Shown piece after piece: positions 27,201 to 38,713 of a DNA stretch of 64,000 bases. Below the pieces are notes generated by a model. That model ran no database searches and was not told the DNA's origin. It was given only the letters and a program-made list of their open reading frames with translations. Origin of the DNA: Mercurialis annua (Eukaryota; Streptophyta; Magnoliopsida; Malpighiales; Euphorbiaceae); assembly GCF_937616625.2 (NCBI RefSeq), contig NC_065570.1, forward strand, positions 24,948,046 through 25,012,045, given 5' to 3'. The translations under genes and the position numbers were made by a program. Each line of letters starts with the position of its first letter. Within the stretch, counting starts at the first letter, position 1.

Positions 27201-27924
27201 ATAGCTAAAAAGGTGAAATGTTCGGATTTGTTTCGTAAAGTTTGTAAACGTTTGGCTTAAATTGCTAAAAAGGTGAAACGCTTGGATTTTTTTCGTAGTT
27301 TTTTTAAACGTTTGGCTTAAATTGCTAAAAAGATGAAAAGTTTGGTTTTGTTTCGTAATGTTTGTAAATGTTTGGCTTAAATCGCTAAAAAGGTGAAACG
27401 TTTGGATTTGTTTCGTAACATTTGTAAACGTTTGGCTTAAATCGCTAAAAAGGTGAAACGTTTGGATTTGTTTCATAACGTTAGTAAACGTTTGGCTTAA
27501 ATTGTTAAAAGGGGTTTCGTAACTTTTTAAACGTTTGGATTAATTTGCTAACGTTTGTAAACGTTTGGCTTAAATCTCTAAAAAGGGGAAACGTTTGGAT
27601 TTGTTTCATAACGTTTGTAAACGTTTGGCTTATATCGCTAAAAAGGGGAAACGTTTGGATTTTTTTCGTAACGTGAGTAAACGATTGGCTTAAATTGCTT
27701 AAAAGGTGAAATGTTTGGCTTAAATCGCTAATAAGGTGAAACATTTGGATTTGTTTCGTAAGGTTTGTCTTATATTGCTAAAGGTGAAATGTTTGGTTTT
27801 GTTTCGTAATGTTTGTAAACGTTCGGCTGAAATCGCAAAAAAGGGGAATCGTTTGGATTTGTTTCGTAACGTTTGTAAACGTTTGGCTTAAATTGCTAAA
27901 AAGGTGAAACGCTTGGATTTGTTT
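24259..27924. repeat. 60-bp satellite array, block 3
   Basis: This is the same satellite as block 1, in the same orientation and with the same private variants (for example TTTCGATTTCTTTCGTAAC at 26981). It runs from the end of the duplicated LTR tail to the TGTTT target duplication of the Tekay element (27920-27924). It contains no gene. Confidence 0.95.
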
Positions 27925-30363
27925 TGTCACGACCCGATTTCCACCTAGAAACTCGTGCCGAGACCGGCGCTAGGGAATGGGAATGGTTGTTCCGAAACCC
28001 ATAGCAAGCCTAGGAAAAACAGTAAAAACTATTCGCGTTTTGAAAACATAAAAGGTCTCAATCTTTTTTCGCAAGTATTTGAAAACCTTCAGATAAATGT
28101 GTAATCAAAACCATGCAATTGCATTTCTGGACTCAGGGTAATACGTGTACGTTGCACACATCTTGACACAACCCTGTCCGAAAACAATGCCAGCGGTGCA
28201 AACCAGATATCACATTAGAGAACCGGTTTAAGCATGCCAAATAATTAATCACAAAGCTTTTATCAAAACCAGGTTTCATATAAACAACTGGCAAAAGCCC
28301 TTTTGTATGAAACATGCTTTTGTCCCAAAATGATACTGACAGTAGTTTCATATCAGAGTTTAAGCATTTACAATTGAACTACTGTTCGGAGCTAGAACTA
28401 CTCTGCAGCTCTAGAGTGACCTTTATTTAGTTTCAACTTCCGGAGAAAGAATTGGAAGTTTTGTCACATCAAAATATCATTTACCTGTGAAAAGGGAAAT
28501 CAACGGGGGTCAAATATGAGTGAATTCACATAGTTACTCAAGCATATTAATAATAACAGAAATTGCATGTAAAGACACTTTGTGCAGCCAAATAACCGAT
28601 CCAAATAAAACCCTAAGAGAAACCCCATTTGGTTAACTGTGGTTAATACCACAGTACATGCTTTCTGGTTTAACACATGATAAAATGTGAACTCATGTTA
28701 TCACATTCATCTTATCTCTGTGTAAGGTTTGCTGGGCCGTAAACTCAATTACTGGCTCCCCAGGATAACCTGTCAGGTCTAGGCCGCATTGCAAGCATCT
28801 GGCCAAAGAACCCAACTAGTGTGCAATGCAATGATTTATTAATACCGATGATCACACAGTTCTATTGCTGCCCAATAGATAGCACGTTCCAGTGGATCTA
28901 CATATTGGTTTCAAATCGACTCTATGCAATGCAATTTCAAACAAGTTTTTAGTTATAAATGTTTTGGCATCAATATTCAAAAGTAAATATGCGAACTCAC
29001 AAAACCGTTATCCACAAAACAGTTCTCGATCACCCTCTACTCTCCTGGTCCGGTAGCTTGCTTGCTCGTTGGATCTAGTTAGAAAACAATTGTTAAACAC
29101 AATTGAAATATGATTTCTAACTTTAAAGAATAAACTATATTGACATTACTAGATATATAACATATCTAGTCTATACTCATTCTTAATCTCAACTCATAGT
29201 CCTCTAACTATTAATCACTTTGATTAATAGAGAATCTAATTAAAACGTCTCTAAGTTTTAATTAATCGAACTTCCTTAAACGTCCAAGTTCTTTTTAGTC
29301 CTTATTGACCCTACCGTTCAAAATTGTTCAAAACTCGTCGGTTCGAAACCCGACGTGCGAAAGCACGTCGGAAACGCGCGCTGGCGCGAGGCCCTGTGCG
29401 CCCGCACAGGTGAGTGTGCGCTCGCACAGTCGGGCTGTGCGTCCGCACAGCCGTGGGAACTCCGTTCCCGGGCCAATTTCCGTCGAGCTACACCCATTTT
29501 TCGATCCAAAACGCATATACAAACACCAATTCATCCATTTCCGCTATCGGAACGTAAAATCATTACGTATACGTTCGATTCGATACCGTAACCGTTATAT
29601 ATTCGAATATAATCCATTTTCTATATATCTAAATTCAAAATAACGGTTATAACTTTGACTAATAATAGATTACTGAAGAAATTTGAGTTAGAAACGAGAA
29701 ATCGGATCGAAATCGTCGAACCTACCGTCGCCGTCGCAATCGCTGTTCTCTGATCTCCAAAACCTAATGTTTTGGTTTTCTGTTTCAAATGAAACAATTC
29801 ATCTGAATTATTTTATTATATAGTTTGGTTAAATTCCAAACTAGTCCTTAGGTATTCACGCGTTACTTTAACCCAAATTCTTAAATACTCGTCCGTAACT
29901 AAAACGGACAATGAACTCCAAATTTTATGAAATTTTGATCACGAATCCCATAATTCGTAATAAGAATAAAAACACAATTTTTATTCTCACGGGACTTATA
30001 TTTTATCTTTAATAAATCATTAATAAATTATTAGGGCTAAATTAGACCCACTTAATAAAATTTCTATCTCCAAATTTTATGAAATTTTAGGGGTAACTTT
30101 CTAAAAATATTTCGTGAATATTGACTCCAACAACATTCACACGGGACTTATAAATTATCCTATTTTAATTTATAAGCATTTCTTAATTCCCGTTTGTTAA
30201 AATATAATTATCCAAATTTTATATTTTAACTTCTATAACTATTTTATATTTCCGGAGATACTATAAGTTAAATTTATCCTTAAATTTAATTTACGTTCTC
30301 CCGGTCCTATAAATTATTCCTTACGTGGAATAATTTAATCGTTTAATTTTACGGGGTATTACA
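27925..30363 (-). repeat. 3' LTR of the Tekay element
   Basis: A 2439-bp repeat of 48258-50732 with scattered substitutions and indels. In plus orientation it begins TGTCACGACCCG and ends GGGGTATTACA. It contains three CTGTGCG-type palindromes near 29394-29450. There is no coding sequence. Confidence 0.92.
29394..29450. repeat. Three GC-rich palindromes in the Tekay 3' LTR
   Basis: Three 16-bp units start at 29394, 29414 and 29435 (CTGTGCGCCCGCACAG, GTGTGCGCTCGCACAG, CTGTGCGTCCGCACAG), about 20 bp apart. Each has 6-7-bp arms around a 2-4-base centre. The corresponding place in the 5' LTR has five units. Confidence 0.85.
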
Positions 30364-30376
30364 TTCTCCCCACCTT
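30364..30376 (-). other. Polypurine tract of the Tekay element
   Basis: Minus-strand AAGGTGGGGAGAA abuts the 3' LTR and is preceded by GAGGACGAATTTTAA, as in other Tekay elements. Confidence 0.85.
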
Positions 30377-30407
30377 ATTAAAATTCGTCCTCGAATTTCA
30401 ATAAGAA

Positions 30408-30570
30408 CTACGTACCTTGTAAAAATAGGTAAGGATATCGCTGACGCATATCTGCCTCCGTCTCCCACGTACATTCCTCCACAGAATGATTCCTCCACAT
30501 CACTTTCACCATAGGAATCTCCTTAGTACGAAGTTTTCGCAGTTGAGTATCTACTATCTTAACTGGCTGC
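30408..30570 (-). pseudogene. Tekay polyprotein C-terminus (chromodomain), detached
   Basis: The last part of the polyprotein carries the chromodomain-type signature EIPMVKVMWRNHSVEECTWE, then RQRYPYLF and a TAG stop at 30408-30410. Chromodomains of this group bind modified histone tails and guide integrase to heterochromatin. The piece is cut from the rest of the polyprotein by the Athila insertion at 30571. The frame continues on the far side at 43117, where the last residues are NEELSYEEQ. Confidence 0.85.
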
Positions 30571-30805
30571 TGATAGGAGTAAAATACTCCTATCTTTAGG
30601 ATGTCTTTTCGTATGCTTTTATGTGCTTTCACCCCACTTTTATATGGAATTGATTAGCTTATAGAGGGTGTTTATGTTTCAGGGAATCAAGAGCGTTACG
30701 AAGAGTTTTAAGGCCGAAATAATGGAAAATGAGCGGAAGCGGAAGTCGAGTGCGAAAGAAGCTAAAGCCGGAAGCGAAAGAAGTCGACTCCCCCTTCTGA
30801 AGAGG

Positions 30806-30937
30806 TGTCTCGAATCGAGACATCCCACTTAAGATGTGTCTCGAATCGAGACACAAAGAGTTGAGAAGCAGATTGTTTTGCCAAGATGTGTCTCGAATCG
30901 AGACACGCCTTTAAGTTGTGTGTCTCGATTCGAGACA
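30806..30937. promoter_or_regulatory. Four-palindrome module, copy 1 (5' LTR, U3)
   Basis: The palindrome TGTCTCGAATCGAGACA starts at 30806, 30837 and 30889, and its reverse complement TGTCTCGATTCGAGACA at 30921. Start-to-start spacing is 31, 52 and 32 bp. It ends about 95 bp before the TATA box, a typical enhancer position. Each palindrome contains TGTCTC in both orientations, the classical auxin-response hexamer. Whether a factor binds is not known. Confidence 0.9.
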
Positions 30938-31032
30938 ATGGTTATAAGGAGCTCAGATTTTCTTGGTTTCTTTCCTTATTGGGCCAAACATTCTAGATGG
31001 GTTGTATTTTTATTCCCTATTTTGGGTAGTAC

Positions 31033-31039
31033 TATATAA
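31033..31039 (+). promoter_or_regulatory. Putative TATA box of the Athila 5' LTR
   Basis: TATATAA lies 462 bp into the LTR, with the same sequence at 42139-42145 in the 3' LTR. Transcription would start about 30 bp downstream. Confidence 0.6.
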
Positions 31040-32015
31040 GGATACATTATTTTCCCTTTTTAGGGTTATGCACTAGATTTAGATTTGTATTCCCATTTCC
31101 TTTTACCATTCTCAGCTTTTTGAATTACACTAGTTCTTAGTGCTATTTTGAGTTTCATGTTATTTTTTGAAGATTATTATTATTAATAGAAGATTGTTGG
31201 TTTCTCATTATTGTTCTTCATTATCTCTTTTATGCTTGGATCTTCAATTATTGCAAGGTAATTAATCTCTAAACTATGATTACTCCTAATGCTTACTTAT
31301 TAGTTATTGCTATGATGTTTGTGATGAGTAGCTAAATCCTTAGTTTAGGGGTTGTTGATGAAGTTTGGTTGTGATTAGTTGACTAGGGTTTGATTTGGGT
31401 ATTAGGGTTTGTAGTGATTTGTATGCTTAATGCCTAGGATAGATTGATCTCCTAATCCTAGGTTAAGAGGGTAATTAATTAGGCGAGAGTCACTTAATAA
31501 CCCGGAATTAGCAAATCACTTAATTAGGGTTTAATCACGCGAGAGCGGTTTAGGGCTTAATCAGTTTTAGGTTAAACTTCGTGATTGGATTAAATTGGTA
31601 TAATCGAAATCTAATTACGCGAGAGCGATTTAGATTTCGGGGTATTAATTTAATTACAATTAGTTCTAATTGCGGACTCGAGAGAGCGGATTAGGCACTT
31701 TTGAAAACTTGACCCGAACTAATTACCAAATCAACCCCGGTTAGCTAGAACGTTTCAAATCGATTTAACAACCTCTAAACGCCTTTTACCTATTGTTTTA
31801 TCCCGTTTATTAATTAATTGCTTTAGTTTTTAATTGCTTCAAGTGTTAATTTCACTAGTTTTAAATTCCGTAATCATTACTATAATTCCAATTGATCGTT
31901 GCTTTCCGAATTGAATTTCCAAATATGTGTTCGCTCACTTTAAACCTCTTGTCTTCGTGGGATCGATTCCGTATTTCCGGATTACTACAAGTTAGTATTT
32001 TTGCTAACAAGTTTT

Positions 32016-32033
32016 TGGCGCCGTTGCCGGGGA
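32016..32033 (+). other. Primer binding site, tRNA-Asp
   Basis: TGGCGCCGTTGCCGGGGA matches the complement of the plant tRNA-Asp 3' end and lies 6 bases after the LTR. It is typical of Athila and related lineages. Confidence 0.9.
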
Positions 32034-32181
32034 CAAGGTTGCGTTTAATTGATTGAAAGTATTGTGAAATTCGGTCGAGTTAGCGTTATTTTCTGTTTTT
32101 GGTTTATTGTTATTAATTATCTTTCGTGGTTTACACTCGGTTTTCTTGTTTTTGTTTGTGTAGGGAATTTGATTTTCGTGT

Positions 32182-35100
32182 ATGCACAATACGCGACGAG
32201 CAAATCTACCACTAGAACCGTTCCAAGATAACCTCGGTAACTACGAAAGAGGTGTAAGAAGAAGAGCCCGTATACCCAAAGTTATGAATAACGAGGGAAA
32301 CAATTATGATGAAGAGGGGAGGTTCAATCCTCTAATGGATGGAGGGGAACAACAATATCCACCCGCTCCTCCATTAGGGAATGTGAACCGACCAAGGCAA
32401 CAAGACCACCCAAGGGATGATCGACCCCAAGCGCACGCACAAGTGCCAAACCAACAAAGACAAACTTTGGGTGAGTTTTTCTTGCCGGATGTGGACAATG
32501 CAACTTTTGGATGCTTCGCAATGCCGGTTCAAGTGGCAACTTTTGAGATCAAGCCGAGTACCATTCAACTTTTGGAAAATCGTTGTGCCTTCTTTGGGTT
32601 GAGTCATGAGGATCCTAATGAGCATATTGCCAAGTTTTTGGGTGTTCTAAACACATTCAAGCTTCATGGGATAACGGCGGACCAAATTAAACTTCGGATG
32701 TTTCCTTTTTCCTTGAGGGACAAGGCTAGAATTTGGTTGCATTCTCTACCTAATGAGTCCATTCACAATTGGAGGGAGTTGGCTCAAGCCTTCCTTAACA
32801 AATATTTCCCTCATGGCAAGACTACAAAGTTGACTAAAGACATACTTGAGTTTGTCCAATTTGAAGGAGAATCACTTCATGAAGCATGGGAGCGGTTCAA
32901 GGATTTACAACGAAGTGTACCCCATCATCGGCTCAATAGAGAGCATGTTATACAAATCTTCTATGATGGGACAAATGTCACTACCCGAGCTACTATCGAT
33001 GCGGCTTCGGGGGGTTCGCTTATGCAAAAGACCTACGAGGAAGCCCTTGAATTGGTGGAGAAATTGGCCGTGGTTAGTAGTACTTGGGGTCCTATGGAAA
33101 GAAGAGCACCACCTACTCAAATGTCACTCATGACTCTTGATCAAGTGAGGGAGATGGAGTCCATAAAAGCCGCAAATGCTTCGCTTCAAGCTCAAGTGGA
33201 TGCTCTCAAGAAACAAGTCGCTCCTATGCAAAGAAACGCTCCGGTGGCTTATGTTCAAGTAGGTTGTGAATTTTGTGGTGATTTTGGCCATTCGGGAGGA
33301 GAATGCCTAGTTACGGGTCAAGCCTTGAGTGAGCAAGTCAACTACATCGGGGGACAAAGGCAAGCTAATGACCCCTACTCTAACACCTACAACCCCGGAT
33401 GGAGGAATCATCCAAACTTCGGGTGGAGAAATCAAGAAGGGCAAGGCAATGCTCAAGGGCCTAATCAAGCGGGTCCAAGCTTCCAAGGTGGAAATAGACC
33501 TCCCCAACAACAAGGAAATTACCATCACAATCAAGGTCATGGCAACAATGCGGGTGCTAGACCTCAACATCCTCCCGGGTTTCAACCTCAAAGAAACATG
33601 GATGAAGGGAATATGCTTGCTAAGTTGATGGATGATCTTAGAGAGATGAAGCAACTTCAAAAGAATCAAGCCGCCACTAATCAAATGCTTGAGACTCAAA
33701 TCTCTCAACTTGCTATCAATCTTCAAGGTAGACCACAAAGGGGATTGCCATCTACTACGGAGAACAACCCTAGAGAACATGTTAAGGCGGTAGAGCTCCG
33801 AAGCGGGAGAAACCTTGAGAAAGCCAACGGAAAGAGGCAAGTTGTCGAGGAGGATGAGCCTCAAGTGGTAATTGACATAGCAAGTTCAAGTCAAGAGTTG
33901 CCAAAGGAATGTGAGGAAGTGGTTGTCGAGGTTGAAGAGCCCTATGTGAGGCCACCACCACCTCCACCGTTTGTACCACCGGTTCCATTCCCAAGCCGGT
34001 TGAGGAAAGCTCAAGGAAACGAAAAATTTCACAAGTTCCTTGAGATTTTCAAGAAATTGCAAATCAATCTAAGCTTGGCGGATGCACTTCGGGAGATGCC
34101 CCAATATGCAAAATTCTTGAAAGACATAATTATGAACAAGCGTAGTTGGGAGCAAGGTGGGACAATACCGCTCACGGAGCATTGTAGTTCCATAATCCAA
34201 AGCAATTTACCGACAAAGCTTAAAGATCCAGGGAGTTTTTCTATACCTTGCACCATAGGAAATATGAATGCTATAAACTGTTTGTGTGATCTTGGGGCAA
34301 GCATTAACTTGATGCCATTGTTTCTTTTTAGGTCTTTATTTGGTGATCAACCGGTAAAGCGCACCTCGATGGTATTGCAACTTGCCGATCACTCTCTCAA
34401 AAAGCCGTATGGGATAGTGGAAGACGTACTCGTTAAAGTGGATAAATTCATCTTTCCGGTGGATTTTGTGATCTTAGACTATGCGGTGGATAAAGAATGT
34501 CCTATGATTCTCGGTCGCCCTTTTATGAACACCGGGCGTGCTCTCATCGATGTTCATGCCGGCAAGCTCACCTTGAGAATTGATGAGGAAAGTGTGGAGT
34601 TTGATATGAAGAGAGTGATGCGGAATGCCATCGAGGAGGAAGATTGCATGAGAATCGATTTGGTTGATGAACTTGTGAGGGATACTCTTGAAGCGAGTGT
34701 GGAAGAGTTTAATAAAGACGGAGTGACGAAAAATCAATTTCTGGGTTCCCTACATGAGTGTCTCGAATCGAGACACCCAACTAAAGAGAGTGTCTCGAAT
34801 CGAGACACTAATGAAAAGGGAGCAGAAGCTTCCTATGGTTTTGTCTCGATTCGAGACAGCCCCATAAGTAGACTGTCTCGAATCGAGCCAAGAGCAAAAG
34901 AAGGGGAACCACATTTTTCTGAAATTTCGAAAGTCACCTTCCATTCCGATAATCCGAGTGATGAGTATTCCGAGGAGGATGAACCTGAGCCGGAGAATTT
35001 GAACAAGAGTAATGGTGTGACTCCACCATCTTCCGAGGTGCCACCACAAGTTGAGTTGAAGCCACTCCCATCTCATCTCCGGTATACCTTTGTTGGGGAG

Positions 35101-37773
35101 AATGAGACTTTGCCAATAATCATCTCGAACAAGCTTTCTAAGGAACAAGAGAGGAGGGTGGTACAAGTGGTGAAGGAGCATGTATTAGCAATAGGGTGGC
35201 AAATCTCCGACATTCGTGGAATAAGTCCTCAAATTGTGATGCATAAGATCAACCTCGAAGATGAGTCAAAGAAGTCGGCTCAAAGGCAACGAAGATTGAA
35301 TCCGAATATGAAGGAGGTAGTGCACAAAGAAATTGTTAAGCTCCTCGACGCCGGAATAATCTACCCTATTTCGGATAGTGAGTGGGTAAGCCCAATTCAA
35401 TGTGTCCCTAAGAAGGGCGGTATGACAATGGTGGAGAATGAAAAAGGAGAGCAAATATCCACAAGGACGGTAACCGGTTGGCGAGTATGCATCGATTATC
35501 GGAAGCTCAACGAGATAACCCGAAAGGATCACTTTCCGCTACCATTTATCGATCAAATGTTAGAAAGGGTAGCGGGACACAAATTTTATTGCTTCCTTGA
35601 TGGGTACTCCGGTTACAATCAAATATTAATTCTCCCGGAAGATCAAGAGAAGACGACCTTCACATGCCCCTACGGTACCTTTGCATATCGGCGAATGCCC
35701 TTCGGACTATGCAACGCACCCGCCACATTTCAAAGATGTATGACCTCAATCTTTAACGACATGATTGAAGATATTATGGAGGTGTTCATGGACGATTTCT
35801 CCGTGTTTGGCGATTCGTTCGATGGTTGTTTAGCGAACTTAAGGCGGGTTTTAGCAAGATGTGTTGAGACAAACTTGGTGCTAAATTGGGAAAAGTGCCA
35901 CTTTATGGTGGATGAAGGCATTGTACTCGGGCATAGGATATCGGAAGCGGGAATTGAAGTGGATAGGGCAAAAACAGAGGTTATTGAAAAATTAGTCGCT
36001 CCGGCTACGGTCAAAGGAGTTCGGGCATTTTTAGGCCATGCGGGCTTTCACCGGCGATTCATTAAGGACTTTTCATCTATTGCACGGCCCTTGACGAGAT
36101 TGCTAGTTAAAGATGCGCCGTTTGAATTCACAGAGGAATGTCAAGGTGCTTTTGAGAGGCTTAAGGAGGCACTTGTGACCGCGCCAATTATATCGTCTCC
36201 GGATTGGAGCTTGCCCTTTGAGCTCATGTGTGATGCGAGTGACCAAGCTTTAGGGTGTGTTTTGGGTGAAAGGAAGGATAAGAAGGTCCACGTGATTTAC
36301 TACGCGAGCCGGACTATGGCGGGAGCTCAACTCAATTATACCACCACCGAAAAAGAGATGTTGGCGGTGGTATTTGCTTTAGACAAGTTTCGGCAATATT
36401 TGCTCGGATCAAAGGCCATCATTTATACCGATCATGCCGCCTTGAGATATCTTTTTGCTAAGCAAGACGCAAAACCAAGGCTTATTCGATGGATTCTTTT
36501 AATGCAAGAGTTTGATGTAGAAATCCGAGACAAAAAAGGAACGGAGAACGTTGTGGCGGATCACCTATCACGGTTAGAAGTTCTTGAACCTATTCCAATT
36601 GGTGTTGATATTAATGAACGGTTCCCGGATGAAATGTTGATGGTAATCTCGGAAGTGGAGACACCTTGGTATGCGGATATAGCTAATTACTTGTCTTCAA
36701 ATGTCATGCCACCGGATCTATCGCACCATCAAAAGAAGAAATTTCTGAGTGATGTGAAACATTTTTTGTGGGATGAGCCGTATCTTTTCAAGATATGTGG
36801 TGATGGGATGATTCGGAGGTGTGTATCTTTGAAGGAAGTGATGCCAATTTTGAGCCATTGTCATGAGGCGGATTACGCCGGGCATTATGGGGCGTCAAGG
36901 ACCGCGGCTAGAGTGCTAGAAAGTGGGTTCTTTTGGCCTACCCTATTTCGCGATGCCAAGGAGTTTGTGGGGCATTGTGATCGTTGTCAACGAGTAGGGA
37001 ACATTTCCAAACGAGATGAGATGCCATTGACCTCAATCCAAGAAGTAGAGATCTTTGATGTGTGGGGCATAGATTTCATGGGGCCATTTCCGATGTCTCA
37101 TGGAAATCTTTTTATCTTGGTTTGTGTGGATTACGTATCAAAATGGGTAGAAGCGGAGGCTTTACCTACAAACGATGCCAAGGTAGTGGTGAAGTTTCTC
37201 AAGCGTCTAATTAACCGATTTGGGACTCCAAGGGTTATCATTAGTGATGGGGGGTCGCATTTTTGCAACCGGCAATTTGAAGTTTTGATGAAAAGGTACA
37301 ATGTGTACCACCGAGTTGCTACCCCCTATCACCCCCAAACGAGTGGTCAAGTGGAGGTTTCGAATCGTGAATTGAAGAGAATTTTAGAGAAAACAGTAAA
37401 TGGGACAAGAAAGGATTGGTCCCTCAAGTTGGATGACGCCTTATGGGCTTACCGCACGGCATTTAAGACACCTCTCGGTATGTCGCCGTATCGGATTGTG
37501 TATTGTAAGGGGTGTCACTTGCCGGTTGAATTAGAACACAGAGCCTATTGGGCAATTAAAAAGTTGAATTATGACTTCAAGGCGGCCGGTGAGAAGCGTT
37601 TGTTGCAACTTAATGAGTTAGATGAATTCCGACTTGATGCTTATGAGAATGCCAAACTTTATAAAGAAAGAACGAAGAAATGGCATGATGCTCACATCTC
37701 ACCTAAGTCATTTGAAGTTGGAGCTTTTGTGTTGCTTTATAATTCAAGGTTGCGGTTGTTTCCGGGAAAATGA
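32182..37773 (+). CDS. Athila gag-pol polyprotein, one premature stop near the end
   Basis: The frame opens with MHNTRRANL and encodes all steps of retrotransposition. A gag capsid-like region spans about residues 130-260. A CX2CX4HX4C zinc knuckle has C362, C365, H370 and C375. A protease carries the Athila-type active site DLGAS at 703. Reverse transcriptase starts near 1055 with FMDD at 1202-1205, and RNase H has CDAS at 1350. In integrase, H1561 and H1569 lead into the zinc domain (GHCDRC), and D1631, D1689 and E1725 give a D-X35-E triad. The TGA at 37771-37773 cuts the frame, which would otherwise run 58 more codons to TAA at 37948-37950. No other stop or shift is seen. Residues about 858-905, between protease and RT, are encoded by the palindrome module. 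The copy may still give active enzymes, but its C-terminal tail is lost. Confidence 0.93.
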   Translation: MHNTRRANLPLEPFQDNLGNYERGVRRRARIPKVMNNEGNNYDEEGRFNPLMDGGEQQYPPAPPLGNVNRPRQQDHPRDDRPQAHAQVPNQQRQTLGEFFLPDVDNATFGCFAMPVQVATFEIKPSTIQLLENRCAFFGLSHEDPNEHIAKFLGVLNTFKLHGITADQIKLRMFPFSLRDKARIWLHSLPNESIHNWRELAQAFLNKYFPHGKTTKLTKDILEFVQFEGESLHEAWERFKDLQRSVPHHRLNREHVIQIFYDGTNVTTRATIDAASGGSLMQKTYEEALELVEKLAVVSSTWGPMERRAPPTQMSLMTLDQVREMESIKAANASLQAQVDALKKQVAPMQRNAPVAYVQVGCEFCGDFGHSGGECLVTGQALSEQVNYIGGQRQANDPYSNTYNPGWRNHPNFGWRNQEGQGNAQGPNQAGPSFQGGNRPPQQQGNYHHNQGHGNNAGARPQHPPGFQPQRNMDEGNMLAKLMDDLREMKQLQKNQAATNQMLETQISQLAINLQGRPQRGLPSTTENNPREHVKAVELRSGRNLEKANGKRQVVEEDEPQVVIDIASSSQELPKECEEVVVEVEEPYVRPPPPPPFVPPVPFPSRLRKAQGNEKFHKFLEIFKKLQINLSLADALREMPQYAKFLKDIIMNKRSWEQGGTIPLTEHCSSIIQSNLPTKLKDPGSFSIPCTIGNMNAINCLCDLGASINLMPLFLFRSLFGDQPVKRTSMVLQLADHSLKKPYGIVEDVLVKVDKFIFPVDFVILDYAVDKECPMILGRPFMNTGRALIDVHAGKLTLRIDEESVEFDMKRVMRNAIEEEDCMRIDLVDELVRDTLEASVEEFNKDGVTKNQFLGSLHECLESRHPTKESVSNRDTNEKGAEASYGFVSIRDSPISRLSRIEPRAKEGEPHFSEISKVTFHSDNPSDEYSEEDEPEPENLNKSNGVTPPSSEVPPQVELKPLPSHLRYTFVGENETLPIIISNKLSKEQERRVVQVVKEHVLAIGWQISDIRGISPQIVMHKINLEDESKKSAQRQRRLNPNMKEVVHKEIVKLLDAGIIYPISDSEWVSPIQCVPKKGGMTMVENEKGEQISTRTVTGWRVCIDYRKLNEITRKDHFPLPFIDQMLERVAGHKFYCFLDGYSGYNQILILPEDQEKTTFTCPYGTFAYRRMPFGLCNAPATFQRCMTSIFNDMIEDIMEVFMDDFSVFGDSFDGCLANLRRVLARCVETNLVLNWEKCHFMVDEGIVLGHRISEAGIEVDRAKTEVIEKLVAPATVKGVRAFLGHAGFHRRFIKDFSSIARPLTRLLVKDAPFEFTEECQGAFERLKEALVTAPIISSPDWSLPFELMCDASDQALGCVLGERKDKKVHVIYYASRTMAGAQLNYTTTEKEMLAVVFALDKFRQYLLGSKAIIYTDHAALRYLFAKQDAKPRLIRWILLMQEFDVEIRDKKGTENVVADHLSRLEVLEPIPIGVDINERFPDEMLMVISEVETPWYADIANYLSSNVMPPDLSHHQKKKFLSDVKHFLWDEPYLFKICGDGMIRRCVSLKEVMPILSHCHEADYAGHYGASRTAARVLESGFFWPTLFRDAKEFVGHCDRCQRVGNISKRDEMPLTSIQEVEIFDVWGIDFMGPFPMSHGNLFILVCVDYVSKWVEAEALPTNDAKVVVKFLKRLINRFGTPRVIISDGGSHFCNRQFEVLMKRYNVYHRVATPYHPQTSGQVEVSNRELKRILEKTVNGTRKDWSLKLDDALWAYRTAFKTPLGMSPYRIVYCKGCHLPVELEHRAYWAIKKLNYDFKAAGEKRLLQLNELDEFRLDAYENAKLYKERTKKWHDAHISPKSFEVGAFVLLYNSRLRLFPGK
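34759..34890. repeat. Four-palindrome module, copy 2 (inside the gag-pol frame)
   Basis: The palindromes start at 34759, 34791, 34842 (reverse-complement form) and 34874 (imperfect, ending GAGCCA). Spacing is 32, 51 and 32 bp. Because 32 is not a multiple of three, the units are read in different frames ([29 protein letters not shown]). The motif has no stop codon in any frame. The spacers differ from those of the other copies. Confidence 0.92.
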
Positions 37774-38713
37774 AAATCTCGGTGGAGTGGTCCGTATAAG
37801 ATCCGGCACGTGGCGGTTCATGGAGCAATAGAATTAGAAAATCAAAAGGGAGAGACGTTCAAGGTCAACGGAAACCGTTGCAAGCCCTACTTGGGACCTT
37901 TGACGGGTCAAATAGATGACAAGATCTATCTTGCTCCCCCTTCAACTTAAGTGCCACGGATTGACGGTCGAGCTTTCGACCTTAAACAAGCGCACTTGGG
38001 AGGCAATCCCAAGAGGTTTGAATTTTAATGCTTTTAGTTGTTGTTTTTGTTTTACAATTACCTTAAGTTTAGTTTTCTTTTGTAATTGTTTATGATTTGG
38101 CGTATTTCATATGTTTGTTATGTTCGAGATAATGCGTGGTATGTTCGGTTTGTGGATGTGTAGGAGTTCGGTGAAGCATTTCTTCGGAAAAATCAAGGTT
38201 CCCCAAGGAAGGAAAAACATAATAATCTGTTTTCCCTTGTCTCGAATCGAGACAAGCCTCTTAGGAAGCTGTCTCGATTCGAGACAAGAGAAGCAGATTA
38301 TTCTGCTTCTCAGCTCTTGGTGTCTCGAATCGAGACACCTGATTAATAAGGGTGTCTCGATTCGAGACACTTGACTAAAAGGGGGGATTTTGAAATTTTC
38401 TCATTGGCTCTTATTTGTTTCACATGGATTGATGATGTGGCTCGATCCTAACCCTTCAAGATTCAAATTTTTGACATGGATCACCAACTTACAACACATC
38501 TTGATCCTTCAATCTTTAACTATGTATTTGGACATAAAAAGGACTCCATCACTTCATCTTCTCCATCATTCCATACCTAAATTAGAAAACCTCCATATCC
38601 AAAAAGCTTCTTTCTCTTTCATCAAGCCAAACCTTCAAGAAGCTCTAGCCACCACTCTATCCACCCAAATTCAATTCTAAACACATTTCCAAACACCCTT
38701 TTCCTCCCTTATC
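37774..38713 (+). other. Athila region between gag-pol and the second ORF
   Basis: The first 177 bases are the cut-off tail of the gag-pol frame, ending with TAA at 37948-37950. The rest is non-coding except for the palindrome module at 38238-38369. A near-perfect inverted repeat (GAGAAGCAGA against TCTGCTTCTC, 38288-38311) lies in the central spacer of that module. Confidence 0.8.
38238..38369. repeat. Four-palindrome module, copy 3 (before the second ORF)
   Basis: Perfect 17-bp palindromes start at 38238, 38270, 38321 and 38353, alternating between the A-centred and T-centred forms. Spacing is 32, 51 and 32 bp, identical to the copy inside gag-pol. The surrounding sequence is non-coding. 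Confidence 0.93.

Larger units (their letters stand above)
30571..32009 (+). repeat. 5' LTR of Athila
   Basis: The LTR begins TGATAGGAG and ends GCTAACA. A TATATAA box at 31033-31039 places U3 before it. U3 carries the four-palindrome module at 30806-30937. The downstream part has four imperfect GCGAGAGCG-like motifs near 31481, 31538, 31617 and 31677. There is no open frame of note. Confidence 0.95.

Noticed and set aside
29305..29643. ORFs of 60-110 codons across the GC-rich part of the Tekay LTRs (also near 49637-50023)
   Set aside because: They come from the stop-poor palindrome array, and frames differ between the two LTRs because of indels.
34759..34890. Spaced palindromes as a CRISPR-like array
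   Set aside because: This is a plant retrotransposon. Units are 17-bp palindromes with two alternating spacer lengths, there are only four per cluster, and no associated genes exist.
32304..36014. Many antisense and alternative-frame ORFs within the Athila gag-pol
   Set aside because: They are shadows of the 1863-codon frame, without recognisable domains.
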